64,000 nt of DNA from Aquidulcibacter sp. Lineage in GTDB: Bacteria > Pseudomonadota > Alphaproteobacteria > Caulobacterales > Aquidulcibacteraceae. The translations under genes were made by a program, and so were the position numbers. The notes beneath the pieces were generated by a model, which saw only the letters and a program-made list of their open reading frames with translations, ran no database searches and was not told the DNA's origin. Shown piece by piece: positions 18,562 to 27,737 of the stretch. The stretch's first letter is position 1. Each line of letters starts with the position of its first letter. The DNA lies in contig JAPZTJ010000001.1 of the NCBI GenBank assembly GCA_027532555.1, forward strand, positions 1 to 64,000, written 5' to 3'.

Positions 18562-18855
18562 ATGAAAGTCAGTATTGAAGTGGATTTGACGCCGAGCGAA
18601 GCACGCGAGCTTTTGGGCATGCCGAACCTGACCTCCATCCAAGAGACTTTTGTTGGGATCGCCAAGGATAAGCTCGAGAGGACCGGCAATATGGTTGATG
18701 TTGAGCCCATGCTAAGGACTTGGACGGGTCTTGGTGGTGCGGCGACCGAGGCATTTGGTGCCCTTGTTGGCGCAGCCTTGAAAGCTGCGACAAGTGATGT
18801 GCCTTCAAAGTCCACAACCACTACGGACAACAGTGCGAGCGATAAGTCCTCGTGA
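18562..18855 (+). CDS. DUF6489-like small protein upstream of mnmE
   Basis: A 97-residue protein beginning MKVSIEVDLTPSEARELLG, a conserved small alphaproteobacterial family found next to mnmE (DUF6489 by recollection). The central part (IQETFVGIAKDKLERTG) is amphipathic, a glycine/alanine-rich helix follows, and the tail is Ser/Thr-rich. The ATG has GAGAAGG upstream, and an earlier in-frame start lacks one. Its stop overlaps the mnmE GTG start (GTGA). Function is not known. Confidence 0.75.
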   Translation: MKVSIEVDLTPSEARELLGMPNLTSIQETFVGIAKDKLERTGNMVDVEPMLRTWTGLGGAATEAFGALVGAALKAATSDVPSKSTTTTDNSASDKSS

Positions 18856-20165
18856 CAGCTTCTACCATCGTGGCCCTTGCTTCAGGGCCCGGGCCAGCCG
18901 GCGTCAGCATCATCCGCTTATCCGGGCCAGCCTGTGAAGCGGTCGGCCAGCGTTTGATCGGCGGCCTACCTCTGCCGCGACGGGCGAAACTCGCAAGGGT
19001 GGTCGGCCTTGACGATGAGCCCATTGATAATGCACTCGTTATTTATTTTCCAAGGCCAAATAGCTTCACTGGCGAGGACGTGCTCGAGCTGCACGTCCAT
19101 GGCGGCCGGGCTGTCGTGCGCGATACATTAGAGGCTTGCTTGGGAATTGATGGCGTCCGCTTCGCTGAGGCGGGTGAGTTTAGCCGTCGCGCTTTCATGA
19201 ATGGCAAGATGGACCTGACCGCGGCTGAAGGCTTGGCCGACCTCGTGGAAGCCGAAACAGCCGCACAGCGTCGGCAAGCTCTCCGGCAGATGGAAGGCGA
19301 GCTGGCCGATGAAGTGGATCGTTGGCGCGAAGCGGTAATTGATTGCCTCGCCGATGCCGAAGGCGACATTGATTTCCCAGATGAGGACCTTCCGCCGGGT
19401 TTGAGTGGTCGGGCGCGCCGTCGAATTGAAGACCTAAAGACACGGTTAGAAGCCTATTTGGCTGATGCTCGTCGGGCAGAGCGGGTTCGAAGTGGCTTTC
19501 AGGTGGCAATTGTTGGAAAGCCAAACGCCGGAAAATCGAGTTTAATCAACCAACTAGCACGTCGCGAGGCCGCGATTGTGTCTCCGGTTCCAGGCACAAC
19601 TCGCGATATTGTTGAGGTACGTTTGATCCTTGGCGGAATGGTGATCTTAATTTCTGACACGGCGGGCCTACGGGATTCGGATGACTTGATTGAGGCAGAG
19701 GGGGTGCGTCGGGCCCGTCAACGCGCCAAGGAGGCTGACTTGCGTTTTGCACTTGTGACTAGCCATGAGGATAAGTCAGAGTTCAGCGATTTGATGACCG
19801 ATGGGGATATCTGGCTGCTCGGCCAAGCGGATCGGTTAGCTTGGACTAATGTGGGCCCTGGCGAGCTGTGTGTGTCAAGCGTGAGCCGGCTTGGCCTTGA
19901 CGAGCTGGAAGCCATTCTCGCCAATCGTGCGCAAGCCGACCTTGGTAAAGCTGAGTCCGCGCCCTTAACGCGTCTGCGCCATCAAGAGGCGGTGCGGGAT
20001 GGGATTGGAGCATTGGATCGGGCGCTGACAGCATCGGTACATGCGCCGGAACTTGTTGCGGAGGACTTGCGTCTGGCTGCGCGTGCTTTGGGTCGGGTAA
20101 CTGGACGCGTCGATATGGAAGATGTCCTAGATCGGCTCTTTTCCCAATTCTGCATCGGCAAGTAG
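18852..20165 (+). CDS. mnmE: tRNA modification GTPase MnmE
   Basis: With MnmG it forms the complex that installs 5-carboxymethylaminomethyl groups at wobble uridine 34. The 437-residue protein has the folate-binding N-terminal domain, a helical domain split by a G domain (VAIVGKPNAGKSSLINQLA at about residue 219; SDTAGLRDSDD as G3), and the essential C-terminal CIGK motif. The GTG start overlaps the preceding gene's stop. mnmG lies about 100 bases downstream with a parS site between them. Confidence 0.97.
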   Translation: MTASTIVALASGPGPAGVSIIRLSGPACEAVGQRLIGGLPLPRRAKLARVVGLDDEPIDNALVIYFPRPNSFTGEDVLELHVHGGRAVVRDTLEACLGIDGVRFAEAGEFSRRAFMNGKMDLTAAEGLADLVEAETAAQRRQALRQMEGELADEVDRWREAVIDCLADAEGDIDFPDEDLPPGLSGRARRRIEDLKTRLEAYLADARRAERVRSGFQVAIVGKPNAGKSSLINQLARREAAIVSPVPGTTRDIVEVRLILGGMVILISDTAGLRDSDDLIEAEGVRRARQRAKEADLRFALVTSHEDKSEFSDLMTDGDIWLLGQADRLAWTNVGPGELCVSSVSRLGLDELEAILANRAQADLGKAESAPLTRLRHQEAVRDGIGALDRALTASVHAPELVAEDLRLAARALGRVTGRVDMEDVLDRLFSQFCIGK

Positions 20166-20183
20166 CGCTACTGATCGGGCCTG

Positions 20184-20199
20184 GTTTCACGTGAAACAG
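20184..20199. promoter_or_regulatory. parS centromere site 1
   Basis: It contains the 14-bp palindrome GTTTCACGTGAAAC and matches the 16-bp parS consensus (TGTTTCACGTGAAACA) at 15 of 16 positions. It lies in the mnmE-mnmG intergenic region. ParB should load here and spread; parA and parB are encoded 2.6-4.4 kb downstream. Confidence 0.95.
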
Positions 20200-20268
20200 T
20201 TCTGAGGGGATGAGTCGACCTATGCTCCAAGTTTCGCTATGTAGGCCGCCCCAATCAGAGGCAAGACT

Positions 20269-22140
20269 TTGGCACAGAGCGCTTACGACATCATTATCAT
20301 TGGCGGCGGGCACGCGGGCTGTGAAGCTGCGGCCGCAAGTGCGCGCGTTGGTGCCCACACACTCCTTGTCACCCACAATGCCGCGACCATTGGCGAAATG
20401 TCGTGCAATCCAGCGATTGGTGGACTTGGCAAGGGTCACTTGGTCCGAGAGATCGACGCCCTAGACGGGATCATGGGCAAGGCCGCCGATGCGGCTGGCA
20501 TTCAGTTCAGAATGCTAAACCGCTCTAAAGGTCCTGCCGTTCGCGGACCACGGGCGCAGGCGGATCGGAAACTCTATCGTGAAGCTGTCCAGTCACTACT
20601 CGCAGGCCAAGACAATTTAGACATCCTAAGCGCCGCGGTGGAAGACCTGATCCTGGTTGAAGGGGTCTGCCGTGGCATCATTTTGGGCAATGGCGATCGG
20701 ATTGAAGCTGGTGCCGTTGTGCTAACCACGGGCACATTCCTCAATGGCATGATCCACTTGGGTCAAAAGACTTGGCCAGCTGGTCGTATTGATGAAGCTC
20801 CAGCTATTGGACTGGCCCAAACCCTTTATCGGCTCGGCTTGCCAATGGGTCGCCTAAAAACTGGCACACCGGCACGGCTGGATGGGCGCACAATTGACTA
20901 TAGTGTCTGTGAAATGCAGCCGGGGGATGAACCACCAACTCCCTTTTCCTTCCTGAACGAACAGATCACCACACCTCAGGTGCCATGCTGGATCACATGG
21001 ACGAATGAGGCGACACATCAGATCATTCGCGACAATCTACATCTATCGGCTGTTTATGGTGGCGGGATTGAGGGCCGTGGACCACGCTATTGCCCCTCAA
21101 TTGAAGACAAGATTGTACGGTTTTCAGATAAGGATCGCCATCAGATTTTCTTAGAGCCTGAAGGACTAGATGACCCAACCATCTATCCAAATGGTATTTC
21201 GACGTCCTTCCCAGAGGAAGTCCAAGCTGCGTTCATGCGCACCATCCCGGGCCTCGAGCAGGTGGAGATCCTGCGTTACGCTTATGCGATTGAATATGAT
21301 TATGTGGACCCTCGTGCGTTAGGTTCAGACCTATCGGTTCAGTCCGTCCCGGGGCTTTATCTTGCAGGGCAAATCAACGGGACGACCGGCTATGAGGAAG
21401 CAGCAGCACAGGGCCTGATGGCCGGCCTCAATGCAGCGCAACGGGTAAGTGGAAACGCGCCCTTCAGTTTTCGTCGCGACGAGGCCTATATCGGCGTTCT
21501 GATTGACGACCTCATCACGCGCGGCGTTTCGGAGCCCTATCGGATGTTTACATCCCGTGCCGAGTACCGCTTAACGCTCCGGGCCGACAATGCCGACCAG
21601 CGCCTAACGCCAGTCGGTATCTCGCTTGGATTGGTCGGCGCTCATCGAGCACAAGCCTTTGCAGAGAAGCTGAGCGAAATTTCAAAAGCGTGTGCCTATG
21701 CGACTGAGACCAAGATCACACCGACAGAGGCAGCAAAGCTTGGCCTGCCAGTCAATCAGGATGGTCGCAAGCGGAGTGTTTTGGAACTGATCGCTCACCC
21801 GCAAATTGGCTTGCCGCGCTTGACGGATTTGTTCCCGGGCCTAGCCGAAATGAGCCAAAGGGCTTTGACACAGCTTGAGACCGAAGCGGTTTACTCGGGC
21901 TATCTAGATCGGCAGCAGGCGGATATCGTCGCTTTCCGTCGGGACGAGGACTTGGTGCTGCCTCAGGATCTCGACTATGGCGCGATCGGCGGTCTTTCGA
22001 ATGAGGCCCGCGAGAAGCTTTTGGCTGTGCGCCCGACGACATTGGGACAGGCCTCGCGCATCGAGGGTATGACGGCTGGTGCACTTACTGCCCTGTTGGC
22101 TTTTGTTCGCCGAGGAGTAAGTGCCCGTGCGACCGCGTGA
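20269..22140 (+). CDS. mnmG: tRNA uridine-5-carboxymethylaminomethyl enzyme MnmG
   Basis: FAD- and NADH-dependent partner of MnmE in wobble-uridine modification. The 623-residue protein starts with the FAD-binding [14 protein letters not shown] motif, has [12 protein letters not shown] (first conserved Cys region) and the [21 protein letters not shown] motif. The helical C-terminal domain that contacts MnmE is complete. The start is TTG with GAGG seven bases upstream, and the N-terminus aligns with the family. It overlaps rsmG by 20 bases. Confidence 0.97.
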   Translation: MAQSAYDIIIIGGGHAGCEAAAASARVGAHTLLVTHNAATIGEMSCNPAIGGLGKGHLVREIDALDGIMGKAADAAGIQFRMLNRSKGPAVRGPRAQADRKLYREAVQSLLAGQDNLDILSAAVEDLILVEGVCRGIILGNGDRIEAGAVVLTTGTFLNGMIHLGQKTWPAGRIDEAPAIGLAQTLYRLGLPMGRLKTGTPARLDGRTIDYSVCEMQPGDEPPTPFSFLNEQITTPQVPCWITWTNEATHQIIRDNLHLSAVYGGGIEGRGPRYCPSIEDKIVRFSDKDRHQIFLEPEGLDDPTIYPNGISTSFPEEVQAAFMRTIPGLEQVEILRYAYAIEYDYVDPRALGSDLSVQSVPGLYLAGQINGTTGYEEAAAQGLMAGLNAAQRVSGNAPFSFRRDEAYIGVLIDDLITRGVSEPYRMFTSRAEYRLTLRADNADQRLTPVGISLGLVGAHRAQAFAEKLSEISKACAYATETKITPTEAAKLGLPVNQDGRKRSVLELIAHPQIGLPRLTDLFPGLAEMSQRALTQLETEAVYSGYLDRQQADIVAFRRDEDLVLPQDLDYGAIGGLSNEAREKLLAVRPTTLGQASRIEGMTAGALTALLAFVRRGVSARATA

Positions 22141-22801
22141 GTTAACTGGGGATCGGACCCCAGAGGCAGTGCAAACACTACTTATGTCGGACTACGGTGT
22201 TTCACGTGAAACCATCGAGCGATTTCTGGCCTATCAAGCCATACTCACCAAATGGGCCCCACGGATCAATCTCGTCGGCGCATCGACCCTCACCTCCTTT
22301 TGGGATCGTCACATCCTCGACTCTGCACAAATACTACCACTGGCGCATCCTGAAGCCAAGAGCTGGGTCGACTTCGGTTCAGGCGCTGGCTTCCCGGGAC
22401 TGGTCATTGCCGCGCTTATACAGTCACGCGACGGCGCGCAGGTTACACTCATCGAAGCCAGCACCAAGCGCTGCGGGTTCTTAAGGGAAGCCGCTCGCGC
22501 CATGCAGGTGCATGTCAATATTGTGAACGACAAGCTCGAAAATGTCGCGCCCCATCCGGTCGACATCATTACCGCGCGGGCCTTTACAGCCCTTGATCGC
22601 CTCCTCGCCTATGCGGATCCCTGGCAAGGACCCCGCACACAAGCACTGTTTCCAAAAGGAGAGGAAGTGTTAGCGGAGCTAGAACAGGCCTCGACAAACT
22701 GGCTCTTTAAGTCGACAATCCACCCCTCGGTGAGCGATTCACGGGGCTGCATCGTTGAGGTAACCGAATGTCAAGTCAGAACAGGGTCCGCGCAACTATG
22801 A
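22121..22801 (+). CDS. rsmG: 16S rRNA (guanine-527-N7) methyltransferase
   Basis: SAM-dependent methyltransferase (GidB) that methylates G527 of 16S rRNA. The 226-residue protein has the SAM-binding [16 protein letters not shown] motif (about residues 86-101). The GTG start has GAGGAG upstream and lies within the end of mnmG; a GTG two codons on is also possible. The codons for GVSRET near residue 27 encode a parS palindrome, a well-known constraint on alphaproteobacterial rsmG. Its stop overlaps a possible parA ATG. Confidence 0.95.
   Translation: MPVRPRELTGDRTPEAVQTLLMSDYGVSRETIERFLAYQAILTKWAPRINLVGASTLTSFWDRHILDSAQILPLAHPEAKSWVDFGSGAGFPGLVIAALIQSRDGAQVTLIEASTKRCGFLREAARAMQVHVNIVNDKLENVAPHPVDIITARAFTALDRLLAYADPWQGPRTQALFPKGEEVLAELEQASTNWLFKSTIHPSVSDSRGCIVEVTECQVRTGSAQL
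22198..22213. promoter_or_regulatory. parS centromere site 2, inside rsmG
   Basis: TGTTTCACGTGAAACC matches the parS consensus at 15 of 16 positions and contains the full 14-bp palindrome. It lies within the rsmG reading frame, 2.0 kb from parS site 1. Confidence 0.95.
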
Positions 22802-23607
22802 AGAAAACACGCGTCATTGCCGTGGCAAACCAAAAGGGTGGCGTTGGCAAAACCACGACCGCGATCAATCTCGCAACCGCCCTTGCCGCCGTCGGCGAGG
22901 CAGTTCTGATCTTAGACATCGACGCGCAGGGCAATGCCTCAACAGGCTTGGGTGTATCAGCGGCGGCCCGTAAGCTTACGTCCTACGACGTCATCATGGG
23001 TGAGGCTTCGTTCGCAGAGGCAGCCATCCCGACGCGAATTCCAAATCTTGCGGTCATACCGGCCAGCGTTGACCTAGCAGGGGTCGAAATGGAATTGTCG
23101 CAAGCGCCCAACCGGGCATTCCGTCTCCGCGATGCCCTCGCACGCCACCGTGTTGACATCAGCCGCGGCGATGGGGTGCATTATGATTTCATTCTCATCG
23201 ACTGCCCGCCCTCGCTTAATGTCGTTACCATCAATGCCATGACGGCAGCGGATGCCGTGCTGGTTCCACTCCAATGCGAGTTCTTTGCACTGGAAGGCCT
23301 CACACAATTGATGCGAACAGTCGATCTGGTCAAAGGCTCACTCAATCCAGCCCTTGAAATTCAAGGCATCGTGCTGACGATGTATGATCAGCGCAACAAT
23401 CTTTCCGACCAAGTCGCGCTAGATGTTCGCACCCATTTGGGAGACAAGGTCTATACGACAGTAATCCCCCGCAATGTGCGGGTTTCAGAAGCCCCCTCGT
23501 TTGGCAAGCCAGCCCTCCTCTACGATTACAAATGCTCTGGGAGCCAAGCATATATGCGTTTGGCGAGCGAGGTTCTGCAACGTGAACGTACAAGGTTAGC
23601 AGCATGA
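22768..23607 (+). CDS. parA: Chromosome-partitioning ATPase ParA
   Basis: Walker-type ATPase that moves ParB-parS complexes. The 279-residue protein has the deviant Walker A motif KGGVGKTT, DIDAQGNAS as Walker A', and ILIDCPPSL as Walker B. Two starts are plausible. The one given has GAGG eight bases upstream but overlaps rsmG by 34 bases. The other, 30 bases later, makes an ATGA overlap with the rsmG stop but has little ribosome site. It is followed directly by parB with another ATGA overlap. Confidence 0.96.
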   Translation: MSSQNRVRATMKKTRVIAVANQKGGVGKTTTAINLATALAAVGEAVLILDIDAQGNASTGLGVSAAARKLTSYDVIMGEASFAEAAIPTRIPNLAVIPASVDLAGVEMELSQAPNRAFRLRDALARHRVDISRGDGVHYDFILIDCPPSLNVVTINAMTAADAVLVPLQCEFFALEGLTQLMRTVDLVKGSLNPALEIQGIVLTMYDQRNNLSDQVALDVRTHLGDKVYTTVIPRNVRVSEAPSFGKPALLYDYKCSGSQAYMRLASEVLQRERTRLAA

Positions 23608-24545
23608 GCGACGAAGCCGAATTGGGCACAAAAGCCCCGAGCAAGACTGACAACCGCCCAGCTCGTGGCCTAGGACGCGGGCTTTCTGCGTTGCTGGGCG
23701 ACACAGAAACGACACGCCCTACCGAGGAGCGGGGCGCTGATGGCGGGACGCGTGAGATTGGTCTCGACCTCATTGTTCGCAACCCCACGCAGCCGCGTCG
23801 TCAATTTGACGAACATGATCTGCAGACTTTGGCCGATTCCATCCGACAACATGGCATTTTACAGCCTTTGCTGTTGCGCTTGCTCGATGATGGCTCAGGC
23901 CGATATGAGATTGTTGCTGGTGAACGCCGGTGGCGCGCTGCACAATTGGCGGGCTTGCATGTTGTGCCAGCCTTGGTGCGTAGCTTTGATGACCTCGCGA
24001 CGTTGGAAGTCTCCATTGTTGAGAACGTGCAACGCGCAGACTTGAACCCAATCGAAGAAGCCCTTGCCTTTCAACAATTAGCCGAGCGCTTTGGTCGCAC
24101 CCAGCAAGCCATTGCTGACACTGTCGGCAAAAGCCGAGCGCATATCGCAAATACCCTGCGGCTCTTATCCTTACCTGAGTCGGTAAAGGACCTTGTCCGG
24201 TCCGGAGATCTCAGTGCCGGTCATGCCCGAGCGATCATCAGTGCACCCGACCCACTGGCAGCAGCCCGCGCGATAATCGATCGGGGCTTGAGTGTTCGAG
24301 ACGCCGAAAAGCTACTAACCAAGTCTGAGTTCACAAAGGGTGGCTCGGGGATTGGCTCTAGCGGCAAACGCGATGATGCAGGTGACGCAGATTCAAAAGC
24401 GCTCGCCCACGATTTATCTGCGACACTCGGTTTAGATGTCAGCTTAGCCCACAAGGGCGACAAAGGCGGCGCCCTTACAATTCACTATCGCAGTCTAGAG
24501 CAATTAGACGGCTTGTGCCGCAAACTCACCGTGATTGCGCGATAA
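23604..24545 (+). CDS. parB: Chromosome-partitioning protein ParB
   Basis: parS-binding CTPase clamp of 313 residues. An N-terminal ParA-interacting region (RGLGRGLSALLGD) is followed by the CTP-binding motif GERRWRAAQLAG (about residues 111-122), the central helix-turn-helix (TQQAIADTVGKSRAHIANTLRLL) and a C-terminal dimerisation domain. It should bind both parS sites in this window. The gene converges with the RibD-like gene three bases beyond its stop. Confidence 0.97.
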   Translation: MSDEAELGTKAPSKTDNRPARGLGRGLSALLGDTETTRPTEERGADGGTREIGLDLIVRNPTQPRRQFDEHDLQTLADSIRQHGILQPLLLRLLDDGSGRYEIVAGERRWRAAQLAGLHVVPALVRSFDDLATLEVSIVENVQRADLNPIEEALAFQQLAERFGRTQQAIADTVGKSRAHIANTLRLLSLPESVKDLVRSGDLSAGHARAIISAPDPLAAARAIIDRGLSVRDAEKLLTKSEFTKGGSGIGSSGKRDDAGDADSKALAHDLSATLGLDVSLAHKGDKGGALTIHYRSLEQLDGLCRKLTVIAR

Positions 24546-24548
24546 GAA

Positions 24549-25202
24549 TCAATCACACGAATCAACCAATTTCAGCGCCACTGCTTGGTCTGCAGCTGGT
24601 GATCCTGGCACCAAACATAAACGCATCACCCCTTTAGCACCGACCTCTGCCAAGAAGGCCGGCAAATCGTCTTTCCGACCATCGCGCGAGACCGCATCAA
24701 AGGTGCCGTCATCCCTCCCGACATGCACCCAGGGCAGCCCTGTGCGCAGACGCTTCTCAAATCCCGAAATTTGTTGTTGTCCTTGTTCTGCAAGCAGGCC
24801 CAATCGTACCGGAATGCTGGCTTTTTCCAACCGCGCGACCCCGAGACCCCGCGTGCGCGGGTCTGGGTCCAATACGCTGATGGTGACACCAACTATGCCC
24901 GCTTCCACCAAAGTGGCGCTACAAGCAGGACCACGCGTGCTATCATGCGCACAAGGCTCCAAGGTTACATAGGCATGAGAGCCCACCGCCTTCGGTCCAG
25001 CCATTGCTAGCGCCATCGCCTCCCCATGTGGCCTTCCGCCTGCTTGGGTCCGACCTTCGCCGACAATGATCCCATCCTGTACCAAGACACAGCCAACACT
25101 GGGATTGGGCATAGTATGACCAAGACCTGATCGTGCAAGCTCCAGCGCACGCGACATGAAAGCAATGTCAGCCAGCGACCACTGCAGGACCGGCTCTGGC
25201 AT
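24549..25202 (-). CDS. RibD-like deaminase with truncated reductase domain
   Basis: A 217-residue protein resembling the deaminase half of RibD, which deaminates a pyrimidine intermediate in riboflavin synthesis. Zinc ligands are in HGEAMAL (about residue 59) and EPCAHDSTRGPAC (C84, C94), and PNPSVGCVLV is present. After the usual linker (SGFEKRLRTGLPWVHV) only about 60 residues of the reductase-like region remain, against roughly 200 in normal RibD, and its Asp-Gly signature is degraded. The start lies four bases after the gpmA stop codon. It may be a deaminase-only paralogue or a decaying gene. Confidence 0.75.
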   Translation of the reverse strand: MPEPVLQWSLADIAFMSRALELARSGLGHTMPNPSVGCVLVQDGIIVGEGRTQAGGRPHGEAMALAMAGPKAVGSHAYVTLEPCAHDSTRGPACSATLVEAGIVGVTISVLDPDPRTRGLGVARLEKASIPVRLGLLAEQGQQQISGFEKRLRTGLPWVHVGRDDGTFDAVSRDGRKDDLPAFLAEVGAKGVMRLCLVPGSPAADQAVALKLVDSCD

Positions 25203-25206
25203 CGAA

Positions 25207-25926
25207 CTATCCAATAACGGGCAAAGGCTGTGCCCGGCTGGCATCGAGATATTTAGCCGAAATAGGCTTCAAGGCAGCGTCCAACTCAATCAAAAGCGGA
25301 TTGGCAGTTGGAACCTCGACCTCCATAATCTGTTCCTCATCAAGCGCGAATAAATGCTTGATGATGGCGCGTAGAGAGTTTCCATGCGCCGAAATCACAA
25401 GGCTCTCCTGCTTCAGATGTGGCGCAATGCTTGCCGACCAATAAGGTAACACGCGGGCCAAAGTCATGGCCAAACTCTCGCCGTCCGGCAAAGCACCCGC
25501 TGGAACATGCTGATACCGCAAATCATGGATAGGATGGAACGGATCAGACTTGGGTTGGGGCGGTGGCGGCACATCGTAGGAACGCCGCCAAATGCGCACT
25601 TGATCTTCGCCGTGCTTCGCCATCGTTTCGGCTTTATCTAGGCCGGTCAGCGCACCATAATGACGCTCGTTAAGGCACCAGCTCTTTTCCTCCGGTAGCC
25701 AACAGCAATCCATTTCCTCGAGCGCCAGCCAAAGGGTCCGGATCGCCCGGGTCTGCAGCGACGTAAACGCGCGCGAAAAACCTACACCCGATGACTTTAA
25801 AAGCTGACCAGCCTTTCGGGCTTGCGCCTCACCTTCCGCAGTTAAATTCACGTCCATCCACCCAGTGAACCGATTTTCAAGATTCCATTGTGACTGTCCA
25901 TGGCGAACTAACGCTAAATACGGCAT
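25207..25926 (-). CDS. gpmA: 2,3-bisphosphoglycerate-dependent phosphoglycerate mutase
   Basis: Interconverts 3- and 2-phosphoglycerate in glycolysis. The 239-residue protein carries the phosphohistidine motif LVRHGQSQWN, then LNERHYGALTG with the active-site Glu, and SAHGNSLRAIIKHL with the second His. Length matches the dPGM class. The ATG was chosen for its AAGGA ribosome site; the open frame extends 54 bases upstream without one. The RibD-like gene follows at four bases. Confidence 0.93.
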   Translation of the reverse strand: MPYLALVRHGQSQWNLENRFTGWMDVNLTAEGEAQARKAGQLLKSSGVGFSRAFTSLQTRAIRTLWLALEEMDCCWLPEEKSWCLNERHYGALTGLDKAETMAKHGEDQVRIWRRSYDVPPPPQPKSDPFHPIHDLRYQHVPAGALPDGESLAMTLARVLPYWSASIAPHLKQESLVISAHGNSLRAIIKHLFALDEEQIMEVEVPTANPLLIELDAALKPISAKYLDASRAQPLPVIG

Positions 25927-26187
25927 TGCTAATCCTTCAAAACGCAAAAATCGGCACCTTGGCCTCATATCGACCCTCATAAGAGATATCTTGAGACTTA
26001 ATCAAGCCAAGACAGCGACATCAGGGCCAAGCTTCCTAGCTACTCAATTTTGCAATGCTGCAGTGCAATACATATAAAACCCTATTCTTTCAGTGAGTTC
26101 TTACAAGAATTCGTAGAAAATCCTTCTAAAGTCCAATCGCCCAATGCAAAACACATTGAAAATTTTGCAAATGCGAGATAAACAGGC
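25927..26187. other. AT-rich intergenic region upstream of the candidate small RNA
   Basis: No gene is supported. The base composition is clearly more AT-rich than in the flanking genes. TTGAAA at 26156-26161, 15 bases from GATAAA, is a possible weak promoter for the candidate small RNA. The gpmA promoter must lie at the left end. Confidence 0.4.
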
Positions 26188-26272
26188 TCATGGACGCCGT
26201 GGCGTCCCTGCCCTTTTTGGGCGTTTCCTCCCAAACACCTCTAAGGCCGGGCTTCGTGCCCGGCCCTTTTTT
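26188..26272 (+). ncRNA. Candidate small RNA with CCTCCC loop and terminator
   Basis: About 85 bases with three small hairpins and a terminator. They are GGACGCC-GT-GGCGTCC (26192-26207), GCCC-T5-GGGC (26210-26222), GTTT-CCTCCC-AAAC (26223-26236), and the terminator GGCCGGGC-TTCGT-GCCCGGCC followed by TTTTTT (26245-26272). An exposed CCUCCC loop is a feature of alphaproteobacterial regulatory RNAs that pair with ribosome-binding sites (CcsR/cuckoo and alpha-r14-type families). The terminator T tract is on the plus strand, so it does not serve the convergent minus-strand gene. Ends are estimated. Confidence 0.5.
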
Positions 26273-26282
26273 CTGCTCCGGT

Positions 26283-27194
26283 TTAACAGGAGCGGCGCGG
26301 CACTCTTGGCTCAGCAATTTCGACAATGCGCGCAACAAGCCCTGACAATATTTCCGCGACATGGGCAAAAGAGCTTCGCTTACTCATAGCGCCCTCAACC
26401 ATGTACAAAGATCGATTAATCTCAATCTGCAAACTATGTTGATGTTGAGCAGGTTTTCCGTAACGCTCAGTCGCATATCCACCGGCGTAAGGGTTATTGC
26501 GTGCCACACGGAGGCCCTTGGACCTGAGAAACGAAAAAGCCTCTGTCATATAAATGGGCGCGCAGGAGGCACCAAAACGATCACCTAAAACAATGTCATT
26601 TTCGGGCGAGCCAGAAGCCGAGGCCGGCATGGAGTGGCAATCTAGCACAACAGACTGGCCCACGGCCCCCCTCTCGGCCTCAATCAAACCCTCGATTGCA
26701 GCATGCCAAGGCACATAAACCTCATTCAATCGCGCCTGAGCGGCTTCAAAGGACAAACGACCCGCATAAATCTCGACCCCATCGCCAACGGTGCGGGGAA
26801 TGACGCCCAGCCCCGCCAAAACCCGCGGCGACGGCACGCGCCGGTCACCGGCTGGAAGATCGTAAATAAGATCCGGATCCAGTTCATCCGGACTACGATT
26901 TAAATCCACATAAGCGCGAGCATAATCCGCCAGCAGCAGAGTTGCGCCCAATTTCGGGCTAGCCGCCATGAGTTCGTCTACAAACGCGTCTTCCGAGCGC
27001 CTCAACGCAAGCCTGTCTAGCTTAGAGTTGCGCAACAGATCGTCAGGATAGAAGCGACCAGAATGTGGGCAACAAACAATCACCCCAGAACGCCCAAGCG
27101 CCGGGCGCAGCAAACGAAAAGCAGGCGGTCGCATATCCGCTGCGCCGCCATGATCCGCCCCCTGAAACTCTGTCGGCGTACTCGATTCCTGCAT
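26283..27194 (-). CDS. N-formylglutamate amidohydrolase family protein
   Basis: A 303-residue member of the N-formylglutamate amidohydrolase (HutG/FGase) family, which hydrolyses N-formyl-L-glutamate or related amides. Visible family segments are VIVCCPHSGRFYP (metal-binding His), the RSEDAFVDEL stretch, YARAYVDLNRSPDELD, VVLDCHSMP and the C-terminal QIEINRSLYM. It is divergent from cpdR, the arrangement seen in many Alphaproteobacteria. No other histidine-degradation genes are here, so the true substrate is uncertain. Confidence 0.88.
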   Translation of the reverse strand: MQESSTPTEFQGADHGGAADMRPPAFRLLRPALGRSGVIVCCPHSGRFYPDDLLRNSKLDRLALRRSEDAFVDELMAASPKLGATLLLADYARAYVDLNRSPDELDPDLIYDLPAGDRRVPSPRVLAGLGVIPRTVGDGVEIYAGRLSFEAAQARLNEVYVPWHAAIEGLIEAERGAVGQSVVLDCHSMPASASGSPENDIVLGDRFGASCAPIYMTEAFSFLRSKGLRVARNNPYAGGYATERYGKPAQHQHSLQIEINRSLYMVEGAMSKRSSFAHVAEILSGLVARIVEIAEPRVPRRSC

Positions 27195-27368
27195 ATCAAA
27201 CCTTTAGCCCCGCTGGGCTGAAAACAAAAGAAAGGCGCGAACTGACCTGACAGACCAAAATTACATACAGCAACCTGTGCAAAAATTGCTTTAGGACAAG
27301 ACTTGTCAACCTCGCCTTCACCATATTGAACGATAAACACGCCCAACAACGAACGGAGCACGGCCCAA

Positions 27369-27728
27369 ATGGCGAGAATTCTCTTAGCGGAAGATGACGA
27401 TTCCTTGCGGACGTTCCTTGCTGCTGCGCTTAACAAAGCTGGCCATATTGTTGCAGACTTTCCAGATGGCGATCAGGCGCTTGAGGCCCTGAACGCTATG
27501 GGCTTCGACTTACTTCTGACAGACATCGTGATGCCAGGTGTGGATGGCGTCGAACTTGCACGACGGGCGGCCGAAGTAGACCCGGCCATGAAGATCGTCT
27601 TCATCACTGGCTTCGCAGCCGTGGCTCTCAATCCAGCCAACGAAGCCCCCTCGAAAGCAAAAGTCCTCTCTAAACCCTTCCACTTGCGAGAACTGGTCGC
27701 TGAAGTGGAAAAGGTCATGGCGGCTTAA
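27369..27728 (+). CDS. cpdR: Single-domain response regulator CpdR
   Basis: A 119-residue receiver-only protein. Unphosphorylated CpdR localises ClpXP to the pole and primes degradation of cell-cycle substrates; the CckA-ChpT relay phosphorylates it. The acidic pocket is EDDD near residue 8, the phospho-acceptor is D52 in LLTDIVMPGVDG, with T79 in FITGF and the Lys in LSKPFH. Sequence, size and the neighbouring formylglutamate amidohydrolase support CpdR over a generic CheY-like protein. Confidence 0.92.
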   Translation: MARILLAEDDDSLRTFLAAALNKAGHIVADFPDGDQALEALNAMGFDLLLTDIVMPGVDGVELARRAAEVDPAMKIVFITGFAAVALNPANEAPSKAKVLSKPFHLRELVAEVEKVMAA

Positions 27729-27737
27729 GCTAACCCC

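Noticed and set aside
20166..20268. Possible replication origin beside mnmG
   Set aside because: No DnaA-box cluster or AT-rich unwinding element is visible; only the parS site stands out.
26144..26389. Open frame of 81 codons overlapping the candidate small RNA
   Set aside because: It has no ribosome site, runs through the terminator hairpin and continues antisense into the amidohydrolase gene. The hairpins explain the sequence better.
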